Assembly: GCF_022835695.1 (NCBI RefSeq) | Contig: NZ_BQUV01000003.1 | Span: 620,001 to 684,000 of the forward strand | Source: Bradyrhizobium sp. Ce-3 | Lineage (GTDB): Bacteria > Pseudomonadota > Alphaproteobacteria > Rhizobiales > Xanthobacteraceae | Direction of reading: 5' to 3' | Length of the DNA stretch: 64,000 nt | Part shown: piece by piece, positions 32,524 to 41,230 of the stretch | Numbering within the stretch: position 1 is the stretch's first letter | Layout of the letters: the number at the start of each line of letters is the position of its first letter | Made by a program: the position numbers and the translations under genes | Notes under the pieces: model-generated | What the model was told of the DNA's origin: nothing | Databases searched by the model: none | What the model saw: the letters and a program-made list of their open reading frames with translations, nothing else

Positions 32524-33129
32524 CTACGCCGCGTGCGGCACGGCGAGCGGTGCCTTCCGGGTCCGGGATGCCTTGCTCTTGGGCAGCGGCGCGCCGGTCG
32601 GCGTGATCATGCCCCAGGCGCCGTCCAGCGCGCCCTCGACCAGTTCGAGGCCGAGCAGCCGCTCGCGCTCGAACGCGCCCGGCAGCGACAGTTCGCCGGT
32701 CTTGGCGGCCGTGAAGCCATAACGAGCGTAGTAGGGCGCATCGCCGAGCAGGATCACGGCGCCATGGCCGCGGGCCTTGGCGACATCAAGCGCGCGCCGC
32801 ATCAGCGCGGCGCCGACGCTGAGGCCGCGGCAGTCGTGATCGACGGCCAGCGGCCCCAGCATCAGCGCGCTGCGGCCCCCCGCGCTGACGTGCCACAGCC
32901 GCACGGTTCCAACCAGCCGGCCATCCTGGCGCACGGCCGCAAGGCTCAGGCCTTGGGCGGGCGCGCGTCCGTCGCGCAGGCGCTGGCAGGTGCGCGTATG
33001 GCGGTTGTCGCCAAAGCAGGCATCCAGCAGCGCTTCGCGCGCGACGACGTCCGAAGCCCGCTCCGCACGGATCGCGAACGGAGCGGCATTTCGGATGAGG
33101 GCAACGGGGGTGTTCCGTTTTGCAGTCAT
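32524..33129 (-). CDS. GNAT-family N-acetyltransferase
   Basis: A 201-residue acetyltransferase of the YhbS type. The acetyl-CoA loop is LGPLAVDHDCRGLSVGAALMRRALDVAKARGHGAVILLGDAPYYARYGF, with the Q/R-x-x-G-x-A motif as RGLSVGAA. The N-terminal part RAERASDVVAREALLDACFG is typical. The last 20 residues are basic. The substrate is unknown; the polyamine genes on both sides make an amine substrate worth testing. It is followed after 4 bp by the small membrane protein. Confidence 0.83.
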   Translation of the reverse strand: MTAKRNTPVALIRNAAPFAIRAERASDVVAREALLDACFGDNRHTRTCQRLRDGRAPAQGLSLAAVRQDGRLVGTVRLWHVSAGGRSALMLGPLAVDHDCRGLSVGAALMRRALDVAKARGHGAVILLGDAPYYARYGFTAAKTGELSLPGAFERERLLGLELVEGALDGAWGMITPTGAPLPKSKASRTRKAPLAVPHAA

Positions 33130-33257
33130 GGCACGTCAGTCCTCGCTCGCAACGGCTGGTCGTACGCCGCAGCAAGCGTCGTTCGAAAATGCAAAAATAG
33201 TTCGGAGAGGAGCCGGCGGAGCCGGCTCCCGGTTCAGGCCTCGAATGGGAGGCTAGG

Positions 33258-34400
33258 TCAGATGTGGTAGGTTCTCAGCGGCGGAATGCCGTTGAACGCC
33301 ACCGACGAGTAGGTCGACGTATAGGCGCCGGTGCCTTCGATCAGCAGCTTGTCGCCGATCTCGAGCGTCACCGGCAGCGGATACGGCAGCTTCTCGTAAA
33401 GCACGTCGGCGCTATCGCAGGTCGGGCCCGCGAGCACGCACGGCGTCATGTCCGCCCCGTCATGCGGGGTGCGGATGGCGTAGCGGATCGACTCGTCCAT
33501 GGTCTCGGCGAGACCGCCGAACTTGCCGATGTCGAGATAGACCCAGCGCACCTCGTCCTCGTCGCTCTTCTTCGAGATCAGAACGACTTCGGTCTCGATG
33601 ATGCCGGCATTACCGACCATGCCGCGGCCCGGCTCGATGATCGTCTCCGGGATCTGGTTGCCGAAATGCTTGCGCAGCGCGCGGAAGATCGACCGGCCAT
33701 ATTGCAGCACCGGCGGAACGTCCTTGAGATACTTGGTCGGGAAGCCACCACCCATGTTGACCATGGTGAGGTTGATGCCGCGCTCGGCGCAGTCACGGAA
33801 CACGGTCGACGCCATCGCCAGCGCACGGTCCCACGCCTTCACCTTGCGCTGCTGCGAGCCGACATGGAACGAGATGCCGCACGGCTCGAGACCGAGGCGC
33901 TTGGCCAGGTCGAGCACGTCGACCGCCATCTCCGGGTCGCAGCCGAACTTGCGCGACAGCGGCCACTCGGCGCCGGCGCAGTCATAGAGGATGCGGCAGA
34001 ACACCTTGGCGCCGGGAGCGGCGCGGGCGACCTTCTCGACCTCGGCGGCGCAATCGACTGCGAACAGCCGAATGCCGAGCGCGAAGGCACGCGCGATGTC
34101 ACGCTCCTTCTTGATCGTGTTGCCATAGGAGATGCGGTCCGGCGTCGCACCCGCGGCCAGAGCCATCTCGATTTCCGCAACGGTCGCGGTGTCGAAGCAG
34201 GAGCCGAGCGAAGCGAGCAGCGACAGCACTTCGGGCGCAGGATTGGCCTTCACCGCGTAGAACACACGGCTGTCCGGCAGCACCTTCGCGAAGGTCTGGT
34301 AGTTGTCGCGCACGACTTCGAGGTCGACGACGAGGCACGGCTCGGTGTCGAGACCATCCTGGCGGCGGTTGCGCAGGAATTCCTGAATACGTTCAGTCAT
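33258..34400 (-). CDS. odc: Ornithine decarboxylase (fold III, eukaryotic-type)
   Basis: A 380-residue alanine-racemase-fold PLP decarboxylase. Lys51 in YAVKANP binds PLP, HVGSQQ and GGGFP are phosphate/substrate loops, and EPGRG holds the PLP phosphate. Cys328 in GPTCDSADV is the active-site Cys from the other subunit. It makes putrescine from ornithine (some homologues also take lysine). GGAG lies 6 nt before the ATG at 34400. The long 5' region with hairpins and a T-run matches the speF-type leader known before this gene in alphaproteobacteria. Confidence 0.92.
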   Translation of the reverse strand: MTERIQEFLRNRRQDGLDTEPCLVVDLEVVRDNYQTFAKVLPDSRVFYAVKANPAPEVLSLLASLGSCFDTATVAEIEMALAAGATPDRISYGNTIKKERDIARAFALGIRLFAVDCAAEVEKVARAAPGAKVFCRILYDCAGAEWPLSRKFGCDPEMAVDVLDLAKRLGLEPCGISFHVGSQQRKVKAWDRALAMASTVFRDCAERGINLTMVNMGGGFPTKYLKDVPPVLQYGRSIFRALRKHFGNQIPETIIEPGRGMVGNAGIIETEVVLISKKSDEDEVRWVYLDIGKFGGLAETMDESIRYAIRTPHDGADMTPCVLAGPTCDSADVLYEKLPYPLPVTLEIGDKLLIEGTGAYTSTYSSVAFNGIPPLRTYHI

Positions 34401-34620
34401 GGCACTCTCCAACGGCCCCAGCGACGGGATCCGCATCAACGTGACGTCGGATAAGAGTGCTCTGGCCGCATTGCGCGATGGAGGCGCAACGAAAGCCACA
34501 AGACTCAAACCAGACTGTGCTGCCGTGGATTGGTTGGGAGAGTTTCCCGCCCGCACACCTGGCAATGAAGGACAAGCCTTTTCAGTAGCCCGCGCCGGCG
34601 TTGGACTGCCGGTAGAGACC

Positions 34621-34880
34621 AAAAAAGCCCGATCCGTCGTTGCTTTAAGTCGCGTCCCCCGTTGAGAGCGGGGTGCGCCGGTTCGCCTCCGGCTGCCAGT
34701 CACGGTTGCAAAGAGTGGTGAGACCTTCAACGGCATCCCTGGAGAGGGAGGCTGGCCGCCTCGTGTCCTGATGGACGTAAGCGACCCTCGGTTCTTCCAC
34801 CCCTTGGCGGCTGTCCGGCCTCTTGTCCGGATACCTACCGACTGACACACGACCACAGGCACGTGCGAAATTGGGCAAGG
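34621..34880 (-). ncRNA. Candidate speF-type leader RNA of ornithine decarboxylase
   Basis: Read on the minus strand, this leader has a series of hairpins: CCGGAC...GTCCGG-like stems near 34810-34830, GTCC-ATCA-GGAC at 34765-34776, GCCGG-AGGCGAA-CCGGC at 34677-34693 and CCCCG-CTCTCAA-CGGGG at 34657-34673. It ends in a run of six T at 34626-34621, about 220 nt before the start codon. The speF motif is a known alphaproteobacterial RNA element upstream of ornithine decarboxylases. The assignment rests on position and structure, not on a covariance search. Confidence 0.6.
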
Positions 34881-35060
34881 CAGGAAATAAGTCTTTTGAA
34901 TTCCCTTCGCAAGAATTTTTTTGCGATAGCGACAAATTTCCCTAACGCGTGCTTGCCGTCGCGCGCGCGGGAGGTGCTGAAGATGAACGGCTGTTAAGAA
35001 TGACTAACGAAGCGTGTGCGTTTTAGCCCTGTGCCGCAGCGCTTTCTTGAATCGCGCGGC
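34881..35060. other. Intergenic region, likely promoter of the decarboxylase leader
   Basis: An AT-rich stretch (34900-34945, with runs of A and T) lies at the upstream end of the leader and probably holds its promoter on the minus strand. No gene is seen; the GC-rich remainder has an unusual GCGCGCGCGG run. Confidence 0.35.
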
Positions 35061-35321
35061 TTACGCGCGACGCGTGAACGGCTCGACGCGCTGAGCTGCG
35101 CGGATGAAGGCGATCATGATCAGGACGCCGATGCCGAACAGCACGGCCTGCAGGATGTGCGCGCCGACATCGTCGAGCCCGAACAGGATCGCGAGCGCCC
35201 AGCCGCCGGCGAACGCCGCGCCGAACACTTCCGCGCCGATCAGGATGGCCGCCGAGATCACCGTGATGACGCTCGGCCAGGCGATGGTGCGGTTGGTCGA
35301 GCTGGAGGGCTGCATGGTCAT
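35061..35321 (-). CDS. Small two-span membrane protein, hypothetical
   Basis: An 86-residue protein with two or three hydrophobic stretches (SVITVISAAILIGAEVFGAAFAGGWALAILFG at about 17-48, and ILQAVLFGIGVLIMIAFI at about 55-73) and a basic C-terminus. The ATG at 35321 has AGGA about 9 nt upstream. Similar proteins are widespread in Bradyrhizobium-like genomes; no function is known. Confidence 0.65.
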   Translation of the reverse strand: MTMQPSSSTNRTIAWPSVITVISAAILIGAEVFGAAFAGGWALAILFGLDDVGAHILQAVLFGIGVLIMIAFIRAAQRVEPFTRRA

Positions 35322-35451
35322 GGAATAGGTCCTGTTCAGGGGGCGCAATCTCTCCGAAAAGTGCCCATCTATCAAGCGCAAAAGGCCCAAAAATGCCGTA
35401 TCGCGTGATATAGATTGGGCCGCATTTTCAAGGCGAAAAACGGGACATTCG

Positions 35452-37539
35452 ATGTCAGAAACCAGCGCAGAGGCCGAGATTCAGCTTTCGGCCAACCCCC
35501 TCCTGAAGGCGTGGCAGACGCCGCTCGAGACGCCGCCCTTCGCCGAGATCAAGCCGGAGCATTTCCTGCCCGCCTTCGAACAGGCCTTCGCCGACCATTC
35601 GGCGGAAGTGGCTGCGATCACCCATGATCCGGCGCTGCCCGATTTCGACAACACCGTCACGGCGCTGGAGCGCTCCGGCAAGCTGCTGTCGAAGGTCTCG
35701 GCGGTGTTCTACGATCTGGTCTCGGCCCATTCGAGCCCGGCGATCCTGGAGATCGACAAGGAAGTGTCGCCGCGGATGGCGCGGCACTGGAATCCGATCA
35801 TGATGAACGCTGTGCTGTTTGGCCGCATCGCCATGCTGCACGAGAAGCGCGCCTCGCTCGGCCTGACCGGCGAGCAGATGCGGCTCCTGGAGCGCACCTA
35901 CACCCGCTTCCACCGCTCCGGCGCCGGGCTCGACGACGCCGCCAAGGCCCGCATGGCCGAGATCAACGAGCGGCTCGCCCATCTCGGCACCTCGTTCAGC
36001 CACCATCTGCTCGGCGACGAGCAGGAGTGGTCCATGGAGCTCGGCGAGGGCGACCGTGCCGGCCTTTCCGACACATTTGTGGCGGCGGCCAAGGCTGCGG
36101 CGGACGAGCGCGGCATGGGAGGCAAGGCGATCGTGACGCTGTCGCGCTCCTCGGTCGAGCCGTTCCTGCAGAGCTCGTCGCGGCGCGACCTGCGCGAGAA
36201 GGTCTACAAGGCCTTCACCGCCCGCGGCGACAATGGCAACGCCAACGACAACAACGCGACCATCGTCGAGATCCTCAGGCTGCGCGAGGAGACCGCGAAG
36301 ATCCTGGGCTTCCCGACCTACGCCGCCTACCGCCTCGAGGATTCCATGGCCAAGACGCCGGAGGCCGTGCGTGGCCTCTTGGAGCGGGTCTGGAAGCCGG
36401 CGCGGGCGCGGGCGCTCGCCGACCGCGACGCGTTGCAGGCGCTGATCACCGAGGAGGGCGGCAATTTCACTTTGGCGGCCTGGGACTGGCGCTACTACGC
36501 CGAGAAGCTGCGCCAGGCCAAAGCCAATTTCGACGATTCCGCGATCAAGCCCTATCTGGTGCTCGACCACATGATCGAGGCGGCGTTCGACTGCGCCACC
36601 CGCCTGTTCGGCGTCACCTTCGAGGAGCGCAAGGACGTCCCGGTCTGGCACCCGGACGTGCGGGTCTGGGAGGTCAAGGGCCGCGACGGCCAGCACAAGG
36701 CGCTGTTCTACGGCGACTACTTCGCGCGGCCCTCGAAGCGCTCCGGCGCCTGGATGACCTCGCTGCGCGACCAGCAGAAGCTCGACGGCGACGTCGCGCC
36801 GCTGGTCATCAATGTCTGCAACTTCGCCAAGGGCGCCGACGGCGCGCCGGCGCTGCTGTCGCCCGACGACGCGCGGACCCTGTTCCACGAGTTCGGCCAC
36901 GGCCTGCACGGCATGCTCTCGGACGTGACCTATCCGTCGCTGTCGGGGACATCTGTTTTCACCGACTTCGTCGAGCTGCCCTCGCAGCTCTACGAGCACT
37001 GGCAGGAGCGGCCCGAGGTGCTGCAGCGCTTCGCCCGCCACTACCAGACCGGGGAGGCGCTGCCGGACGATTTGCTCAAGCGCTTCCTCGCGGCGCGCAA
37101 GTTCAACCAGGGCTTTGCCACTGTGGAGTTCGTCTCCTCGGCGCTGGTCGACCTCGAATTCCACACCCAGCCGGCGGCGGCGAGCTGGGACGTCCGCGCC
37201 TTCGAACAAAAGGAGCTGGAGAAGATCGGCATGCCCGCCGAGATCTCGCTGCGGCACCGGCCCACCCAGTTCGGCCATATCTTCTCCGGCGACCACTATG
37301 CCTCCGGCTATTACAGCTACATGTGGTCGGAGGTGATGGACGCCGATGCATTCGGCGCCTTCGAGGAGGCCGGCGACATCTTCGATCCGGCCACCGCCAA
37401 ACGGCTGCATGACGACATCTACTCGTCGGGCGGCTCGCGCGACCCGGAGGAGGCCTATGTCGCCTTCCGCGGCCGCGAGCCCGAGCCGGACGCGCTGCTG
37501 CGCCGTCGCGGCCTGCTCGAGACGCCTGAGGCGGCCTGA
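35452..37539 (+). CDS. M3-family metallopeptidase (oligopeptidase A / peptidyl-dipeptidase Dcp type)
   Basis: A 695-residue cytoplasmic zinc peptidase. The active site is HEFGH at about 479-483 (FHEFGHGLHG), with the downstream Glu in FTDFVELPSQLYEHW as third ligand. The N-terminal pattern NPLLKAWQTPLETPPFAEIKPEHFLPAFEQA is typical of the Dcp/PrlC branch. It degrades short peptides released by other proteases. CGGGA lies 7-8 nt before the ATG. The DUF1007 gene begins 2 bp after its stop, so the three genes to 39301 may be one transcript. Confidence 0.92.
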   Translation: MSETSAEAEIQLSANPLLKAWQTPLETPPFAEIKPEHFLPAFEQAFADHSAEVAAITHDPALPDFDNTVTALERSGKLLSKVSAVFYDLVSAHSSPAILEIDKEVSPRMARHWNPIMMNAVLFGRIAMLHEKRASLGLTGEQMRLLERTYTRFHRSGAGLDDAAKARMAEINERLAHLGTSFSHHLLGDEQEWSMELGEGDRAGLSDTFVAAAKAAADERGMGGKAIVTLSRSSVEPFLQSSSRRDLREKVYKAFTARGDNGNANDNNATIVEILRLREETAKILGFPTYAAYRLEDSMAKTPEAVRGLLERVWKPARARALADRDALQALITEEGGNFTLAAWDWRYYAEKLRQAKANFDDSAIKPYLVLDHMIEAAFDCATRLFGVTFEERKDVPVWHPDVRVWEVKGRDGQHKALFYGDYFARPSKRSGAWMTSLRDQQKLDGDVAPLVINVCNFAKGADGAPALLSPDDARTLFHEFGHGLHGMLSDVTYPSLSGTSVFTDFVELPSQLYEHWQERPEVLQRFARHYQTGEALPDDLLKRFLAARKFNQGFATVEFVSSALVDLEFHTQPAAASWDVRAFEQKELEKIGMPAEISLRHRPTQFGHIFSGDHYASGYYSYMWSEVMDADAFGAFEEAGDIFDPATAKRLHDDIYSSGGSRDPEEAYVAFRGREPEPDALLRRRGLLETPEAA

Positions 37540-37541
37540 CG

Positions 37542-38192
37542 GTGCGGCCGTCGCTCAACCGGCTGATCGCCGGGCTCGTGCTTATGGTGTCCGCCGTGCT
37601 CGGCACAGCGGCCGCCGAGGCCCATCCGCATGTCTGGATCGTGGCCAAGAGCGAGTTGATCTATGCGCCCGACGGCACCATCACCGGCGTCCGCCACGCC
37701 TGGACCTTCGACGACATGTTCTCGACCTACGCGCTGCAGGGCATCGAGACCAAGGTGAAGGGCACCTACAGCCGCGAGGAGCTGGCGCCGCTGGCGCAGA
37801 CCAATGTCGAATCGCTGAAGGAATACGCCTACTTCACCTTCGCCAACGGCGACGGCAAGAAGCAGAAGTTCACCGAGCCGGTCGACTACTTCCTCGAATA
37901 CAAGGATTCGGCGCTGACGCTGCACTTCACCCTGCCGGTGAAGACGCCGTTCAAGGCCAAACAGCTGTCGCTCGAAGTGTTCGACCCGACCTACTTCATC
38001 GACTTCCAGTTCGCCGAGAAGGACCCGGTCAAGCTGGTCGGCGCGGCTGCCGACTGCAAGCTGCAGTTCGAACGGCCGAACAGCGACGGCACCGCCGCCG
38101 CGCAGAAGCTTGGCGAGCAGAATTTTCTCGACGGCGGCAACGGCAATTTCGGCATGATGTTCGCCAACAAGATCACGGTGGATTGCCCATGA
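37542..38192 (+). CDS. DUF1007 periplasmic protein, Ni/Co exporter partner
   Basis: A 216-residue exported protein with signal peptide LIAGLVLMVSAVLGTAAAEA and the mature N-terminus HPHVWI (His28, His30), the DUF1007 hallmark and a likely metal-binding start. The rest is a beta-rich domain (WTFDDMFSTYALQG, YAYFTFANGDG, VFDPTYFIDFQF). It begins with GTG 2 bp after the peptidase stop and overlaps the exporter start by four bases (ATGA). DUF1007 proteins usually accompany RcnA/NicO-type transporters. Confidence 0.85.
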   Translation: MRPSLNRLIAGLVLMVSAVLGTAAAEAHPHVWIVAKSELIYAPDGTITGVRHAWTFDDMFSTYALQGIETKVKGTYSREELAPLAQTNVESLKEYAYFTFANGDGKKQKFTEPVDYFLEYKDSALTLHFTLPVKTPFKAKQLSLEVFDPTYFIDFQFAEKDPVKLVGAAADCKLQFERPNSDGTAAAQKLGEQNFLDGGNGNFGMMFANKITVDCP

Positions 38193-39301
38193 CGCCGATC
38201 GCCTCCCGCATGATGCGCGGCCTCGCCGTCTCCGCGGCCGTGTTGGCGGCGGTCGCGGTGCTCGACGGTGCGGTCCATGCGCTGCTGGCGCAAAATCCGT
38301 TCGGGGCGCCGCGTGCGGCGGAGCCGCAGGGCGGCATCGTCGGCTGGCTGTTGGCAAAACAGTCGGAGTTCTATCGCGAGATCTCGCAGGCGATCCGCGC
38401 CGCGAAATCCGACGGCTCGGCGGTCTGGACGCTGCTTGCGATCTCCTTTGCCTACGGGATATTCCATGCCGCCGGCCCCGGCCACGGCAAGGCGGTGATC
38501 TCGTCCTACATGGTTGCCAATCGCGAGACCGCGCGGCGCGGCATCGTGCTGTCGTTCGCCTCGGCGCTGATGCAGTCGCTGGTCGCGGTTCTGATCGTCG
38601 GGATCTGCGCCTGGCTGCTCAACGCGACGGCCAAGACCATGTGCGGGGCCGAGAAGGCGATCGAGATCGCGAGCTACGCGCTGATCGCGGCGTTCGGCGC
38701 CCGGCTGGTCTGGCTCAAGGGCGGCGGTTTTTTCCGCGCGCTGCAGGCGCCGCGTTCCGCACTGGCGCTGGCCGGCGCGCAGCATCACGATCACCATGAT
38801 CACGATCACCACGACCATGGCCATGATCACCATCATCGCCACGCGCATGACGATCATGGCCATCATCATCACGGCCACGATCACGGCGATGACGCGGGGC
38901 ACGTCCATGACGAGCATTGCGGCCATTCGCACGGGCCGACGCCGGCCGAACTCGCCGGTCCCGGCGGCTGGCGGCGCGGACTGGGTGCGATCCTCACGGT
39001 CGGGATCCGGCCGTGCTCGGGCGCGATCCTGGTGCTGGTGTTCGCGCTGGCGCAGGGCCTGTTCTGGGCCGGCATTGCCGCGACCTTCGTGATGGGGCTC
39101 GGCACCGCCATCACGGTGGCGGCGATCGCGCTGGTCGCGGTCTCGGCGCGCGGCGTGGCCGAGCGGCTGAGCGCGGCGCGCGACGGCGGCGGCATGCTGA
39201 TCATGCGCGGCCTGGAATTCGCCGCCGCGGGCCTGGTGCTGCTGTTCGGGCTCGGGCTGCTGCTCGGCTATGTCGCGGCCGAGCGGGCGACGTGTCTTTG
39301 A
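38189..39301 (+). CDS. Nickel/cobalt transporter, RcnA/NicO family, with His-rich loop
   Basis: A 370-residue polytopic protein. The motif FAYGIFHAAGPGHGKAVISSYMVANRE (His in HAAGPGHGK) and the second repeat TVGIRPCSGAILVLVFAL define the NicO/RcnA family of Ni2+/Co2+ exporters. A cytoplasmic loop at about 198-250 is extremely His/Asp-rich, ending HCGHSHG. It is translationally coupled to the DUF1007 gene. Export of nickel or cobalt is the likely role; zinc is less likely but not excluded. Confidence 0.88.
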   Translation: MTPIASRMMRGLAVSAAVLAAVAVLDGAVHALLAQNPFGAPRAAEPQGGIVGWLLAKQSEFYREISQAIRAAKSDGSAVWTLLAISFAYGIFHAAGPGHGKAVISSYMVANRETARRGIVLSFASALMQSLVAVLIVGICAWLLNATAKTMCGAEKAIEIASYALIAAFGARLVWLKGGGFFRALQAPRSALALAGAQHHDHHDHDHHDHGHDHHHRHAHDDHGHHHHGHDHGDDAGHVHDEHCGHSHGPTPAELAGPGGWRRGLGAILTVGIRPCSGAILVLVFALAQGLFWAGIAATFVMGLGTAITVAAIALVAVSARGVAERLSAARDGGGMLIMRGLEFAAAGLVLLFGLGLLLGYVAAERATCL

Positions 39302-39314
39302 GGTGACTTGTCTT

Positions 39315-39487
39315 ACCCTCCCCTGGAGGGGGAGGGTCGCTACGCATGAAGCGTAGCGAAATGCGTAGCGGGACGGGGTGACGGTCTTCCCGCGCCCGAC
39401 AGCGCTCGAGTTGAGAGATCACCCCACCCCGGATCGCTCCTCGCTTCGCTCGTTTCGATCCGACCCTCCCCCTCCACGGGAGGGTGA
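39315..39487. repeat. Palindromic intergenic repeat, CTCCCTCCCC family
   Basis: The ends ACCCTCCCCTGGAGGGGGAGGGT and GACCCTCCCCCTCCACGGG mirror each other, with GACGGGGTGA / TCACCCCACCCC arms inside. It lies between converging genes and may end both transcripts. Confidence 0.7.
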
Positions 39488-39493
39488 GCGCGC

Positions 39494-39895
39494 TCAGCTC
39501 GTCGTCAAATATCCCCTGATTGCCGGAAGGAAGAAGATCGCGATGTTGATCGCGAAACCGATGCTCCAGAGGATCGAGCGCAGCGTCGGGCGGTTGCCGA
39601 TATAGGTGAAGACGTAGGCGATCCGCACGATCAGGAACAGCACGGCAAGCTCGTCGATCAGCCGCAGCGGGCCGACGCGGAATTCGGCGAGCAGCACGGC
39701 GAAGGCGAAGAACGGGAACGCCTCGATGCCGTTCTGGTGGGCGCCGAGCGCCCGCGAGCGGATCGGGTCGTCGTAGAAATCGGGATCGCGGGGGTTCGAA
39801 TTGTCGAAGCCGCGGATGCCGGCCCATTTCACCGAGACGATCGTCAGCAGCGAGAGCATCAGCGTCCCGAAGACGCACCATTCGGCGATCGTCAT
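39494..39895 (-). CDS. MAPEG-family membrane protein
   Basis: A 133-residue protein with four membrane helices, of the MAPEG family (membrane-associated eicosanoid and glutathione metabolism). The pattern SRALGAHQNGIEAFPFFAFAVLLAE with a conserved NGIE and FLIVRIAYVFTYIGNRPTLRSILW is diagnostic. Bacterial members include glutathione transferases but most are uncharacterised. GGGGAGG precedes the ATG at 39895. It is divergent from hemH. Confidence 0.88.
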   Translation of the reverse strand: MTIAEWCVFGTLMLSLLTIVSVKWAGIRGFDNSNPRDPDFYDDPIRSRALGAHQNGIEAFPFFAFAVLLAEFRVGPLRLIDELAVLFLIVRIAYVFTYIGNRPTLRSILWSIGFAINIAIFFLPAIRGYLTTS

Positions 39896-40009
39896 GGTTC
39901 CTCCCCACATTCCGGACGGGAACGTAGCCAACCCGCACTCGGCTTGACAAGGTTGGAGCAACGCGCGAAGCCCAAAGCACCCAGGCGAAGGACCAAACGC
40001 AAGGCCATC

Positions 40010-41047
40010 ATGAGCACGGTGATCCCGTTCGAGAGCGCGAAGCCCGCCGCGGCGCCGAAGCCGGAACGCGTCGGCGTGCTGCTGGTCAATCTCGGCACGC
40101 CGGACACGGCGGATGCCGCCGGCGTGCGGGTCTATCTCAGGGAATTCCTGTCCGATCCGCGGGTGATCGAGGACCAGGGCCTGCTCTGGAAGCTGATCCT
40201 CAACGGCATCATCCTGCGCGTCCGCCCGGCCCGCAAAGCGCGCGACTATCTGAAGATCTGGAACACCGCGAAGAACGAGTCGCCGCTGAAGACCATCACG
40301 CGCTCGCAGGCCGACAAGCTGGCGGAGGCGATTTCCGATCACGATCACGTCGTGGTCGACTGGGCGATGCGCTACGGCAATCCCTCGATCAAGCAGCGCA
40401 TCGAGGCACTGGCGGCGCAGGGCTGCGGCCGGCTGTTGGTGGTGCCGCTCTATCCGCAGTATTCCGCAGCGACATCGGCGACGGTCTGCGACGAGGCGTT
40501 TCGCGTGCTGGCGGCGATGCGCGCGCAGCCGATCCTGCGGGTGACGCCGCCCTATTACGACGACCCCGAATACATCGACGCGCTCGCGGTCTCGATCAAT
40601 GACCATCTCGCGACATTGCCGTTCCAGCCCGAGATGATCCTCGCCTCGTTTCACGGCATGCCGCAGGCCTATGTCGACAAGGGCGATCCCTATCAGGCGC
40701 AATGCATCGCCACGACCAACGCGCTGCGCAAGCGGCTCGGGCTCGATGCCGACCGGCTGATCCTCACCTTCCAGTCGCGCTTCGGCAATGCCGAGTGGCT
40801 GCAGCCCTACACCGACAAGACGGTCGAAAAGCTGGCCAGGGACGGCGTGCGGCGAATCGCCGTGGTGACGCCCGGCTTCTCGGCCGACTGCCTGGAGACG
40901 CTGGAGGAGATCGCGCAGGAGAACGCCGAGATCTTCCGGCACAATGGCGGCGAGCAGTTCGCGGCCATCCCCTGCCTCAACGACAGCGACGCCGGCATGG
41001 ACGTGATCCGCCAGCTCGTGCTGCGCGAGCTGCAAGGATGGATCTAA
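40010..41047 (+). CDS. hemH: Ferrochelatase
   Basis: A 345-residue ferrochelatase, which inserts Fe2+ into protoporphyrin IX at the last step of haem synthesis (EC 4.98.1.1). Visible features are VLLVNLGTPD at the N-terminus, the catalytic His215 in SFHGMP, QSRFGNAEWLQPYT, and the conserved acidic site PGFSADCLETLEEI with Glu296. The ATG at 40010 follows a modest AAGG; the N-terminal 20 residues before the core are less conserved. A TTGACA at 39944 might be its -35 element, but no clear -10 follows. Confidence 0.95.
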   Translation: MSTVIPFESAKPAAAPKPERVGVLLVNLGTPDTADAAGVRVYLREFLSDPRVIEDQGLLWKLILNGIILRVRPARKARDYLKIWNTAKNESPLKTITRSQADKLAEAISDHDHVVVDWAMRYGNPSIKQRIEALAAQGCGRLLVVPLYPQYSAATSATVCDEAFRVLAAMRAQPILRVTPPYYDDPEYIDALAVSINDHLATLPFQPEMILASFHGMPQAYVDKGDPYQAQCIATTNALRKRLGLDADRLILTFQSRFGNAEWLQPYTDKTVEKLARDGVRRIAVVTPGFSADCLETLEEIAQENAEIFRHNGGEQFAAIPCLNDSDAGMDVIRQLVLRELQGWI

Positions 41048-41230
41048 GAAGGCTGGATCTGATTGTTAACGATCGGTGACACCGGATGCGGCTATTCGAT
41101 CGCATCTTGTAGTCTCACAGCAGCTTCCGATGTGCTAGGGAGAACAACAGCCGGCTGAACCGGCGGAGCGGTCGTGCCGACCAATGCACGACCGTGCCTG
41201 GCGACGGTCTCGCCAGCCTTGGAGGACCTT

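Noticed and set aside
34401-34862. N-terminal extension of ornithine decarboxylase by about 150 residues
   Set aside because: The extension has no homology pattern, the ATG at 34400 has a good ribosome binding site, and the stretch has RNA hairpins ending in a T-run.
34645-34935. A 96-residue minus-strand frame in the decarboxylase leader
   Set aside because: It starts with TTG without a convincing site and reads through the hairpins; composition is not protein-like. A shorter leader peptide is not excluded.
35455-37410. A 651-residue minus-strand frame opposite the M3 peptidase
   Set aside because: It has no domain or start signal and mirrors the peptidase with its intact HEFGH site.
39944-39972. 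TTGACA as -35 of hemH
   Set aside because: No acceptable -10 element follows at 16-18 bp, so it is not listed as a promoter.
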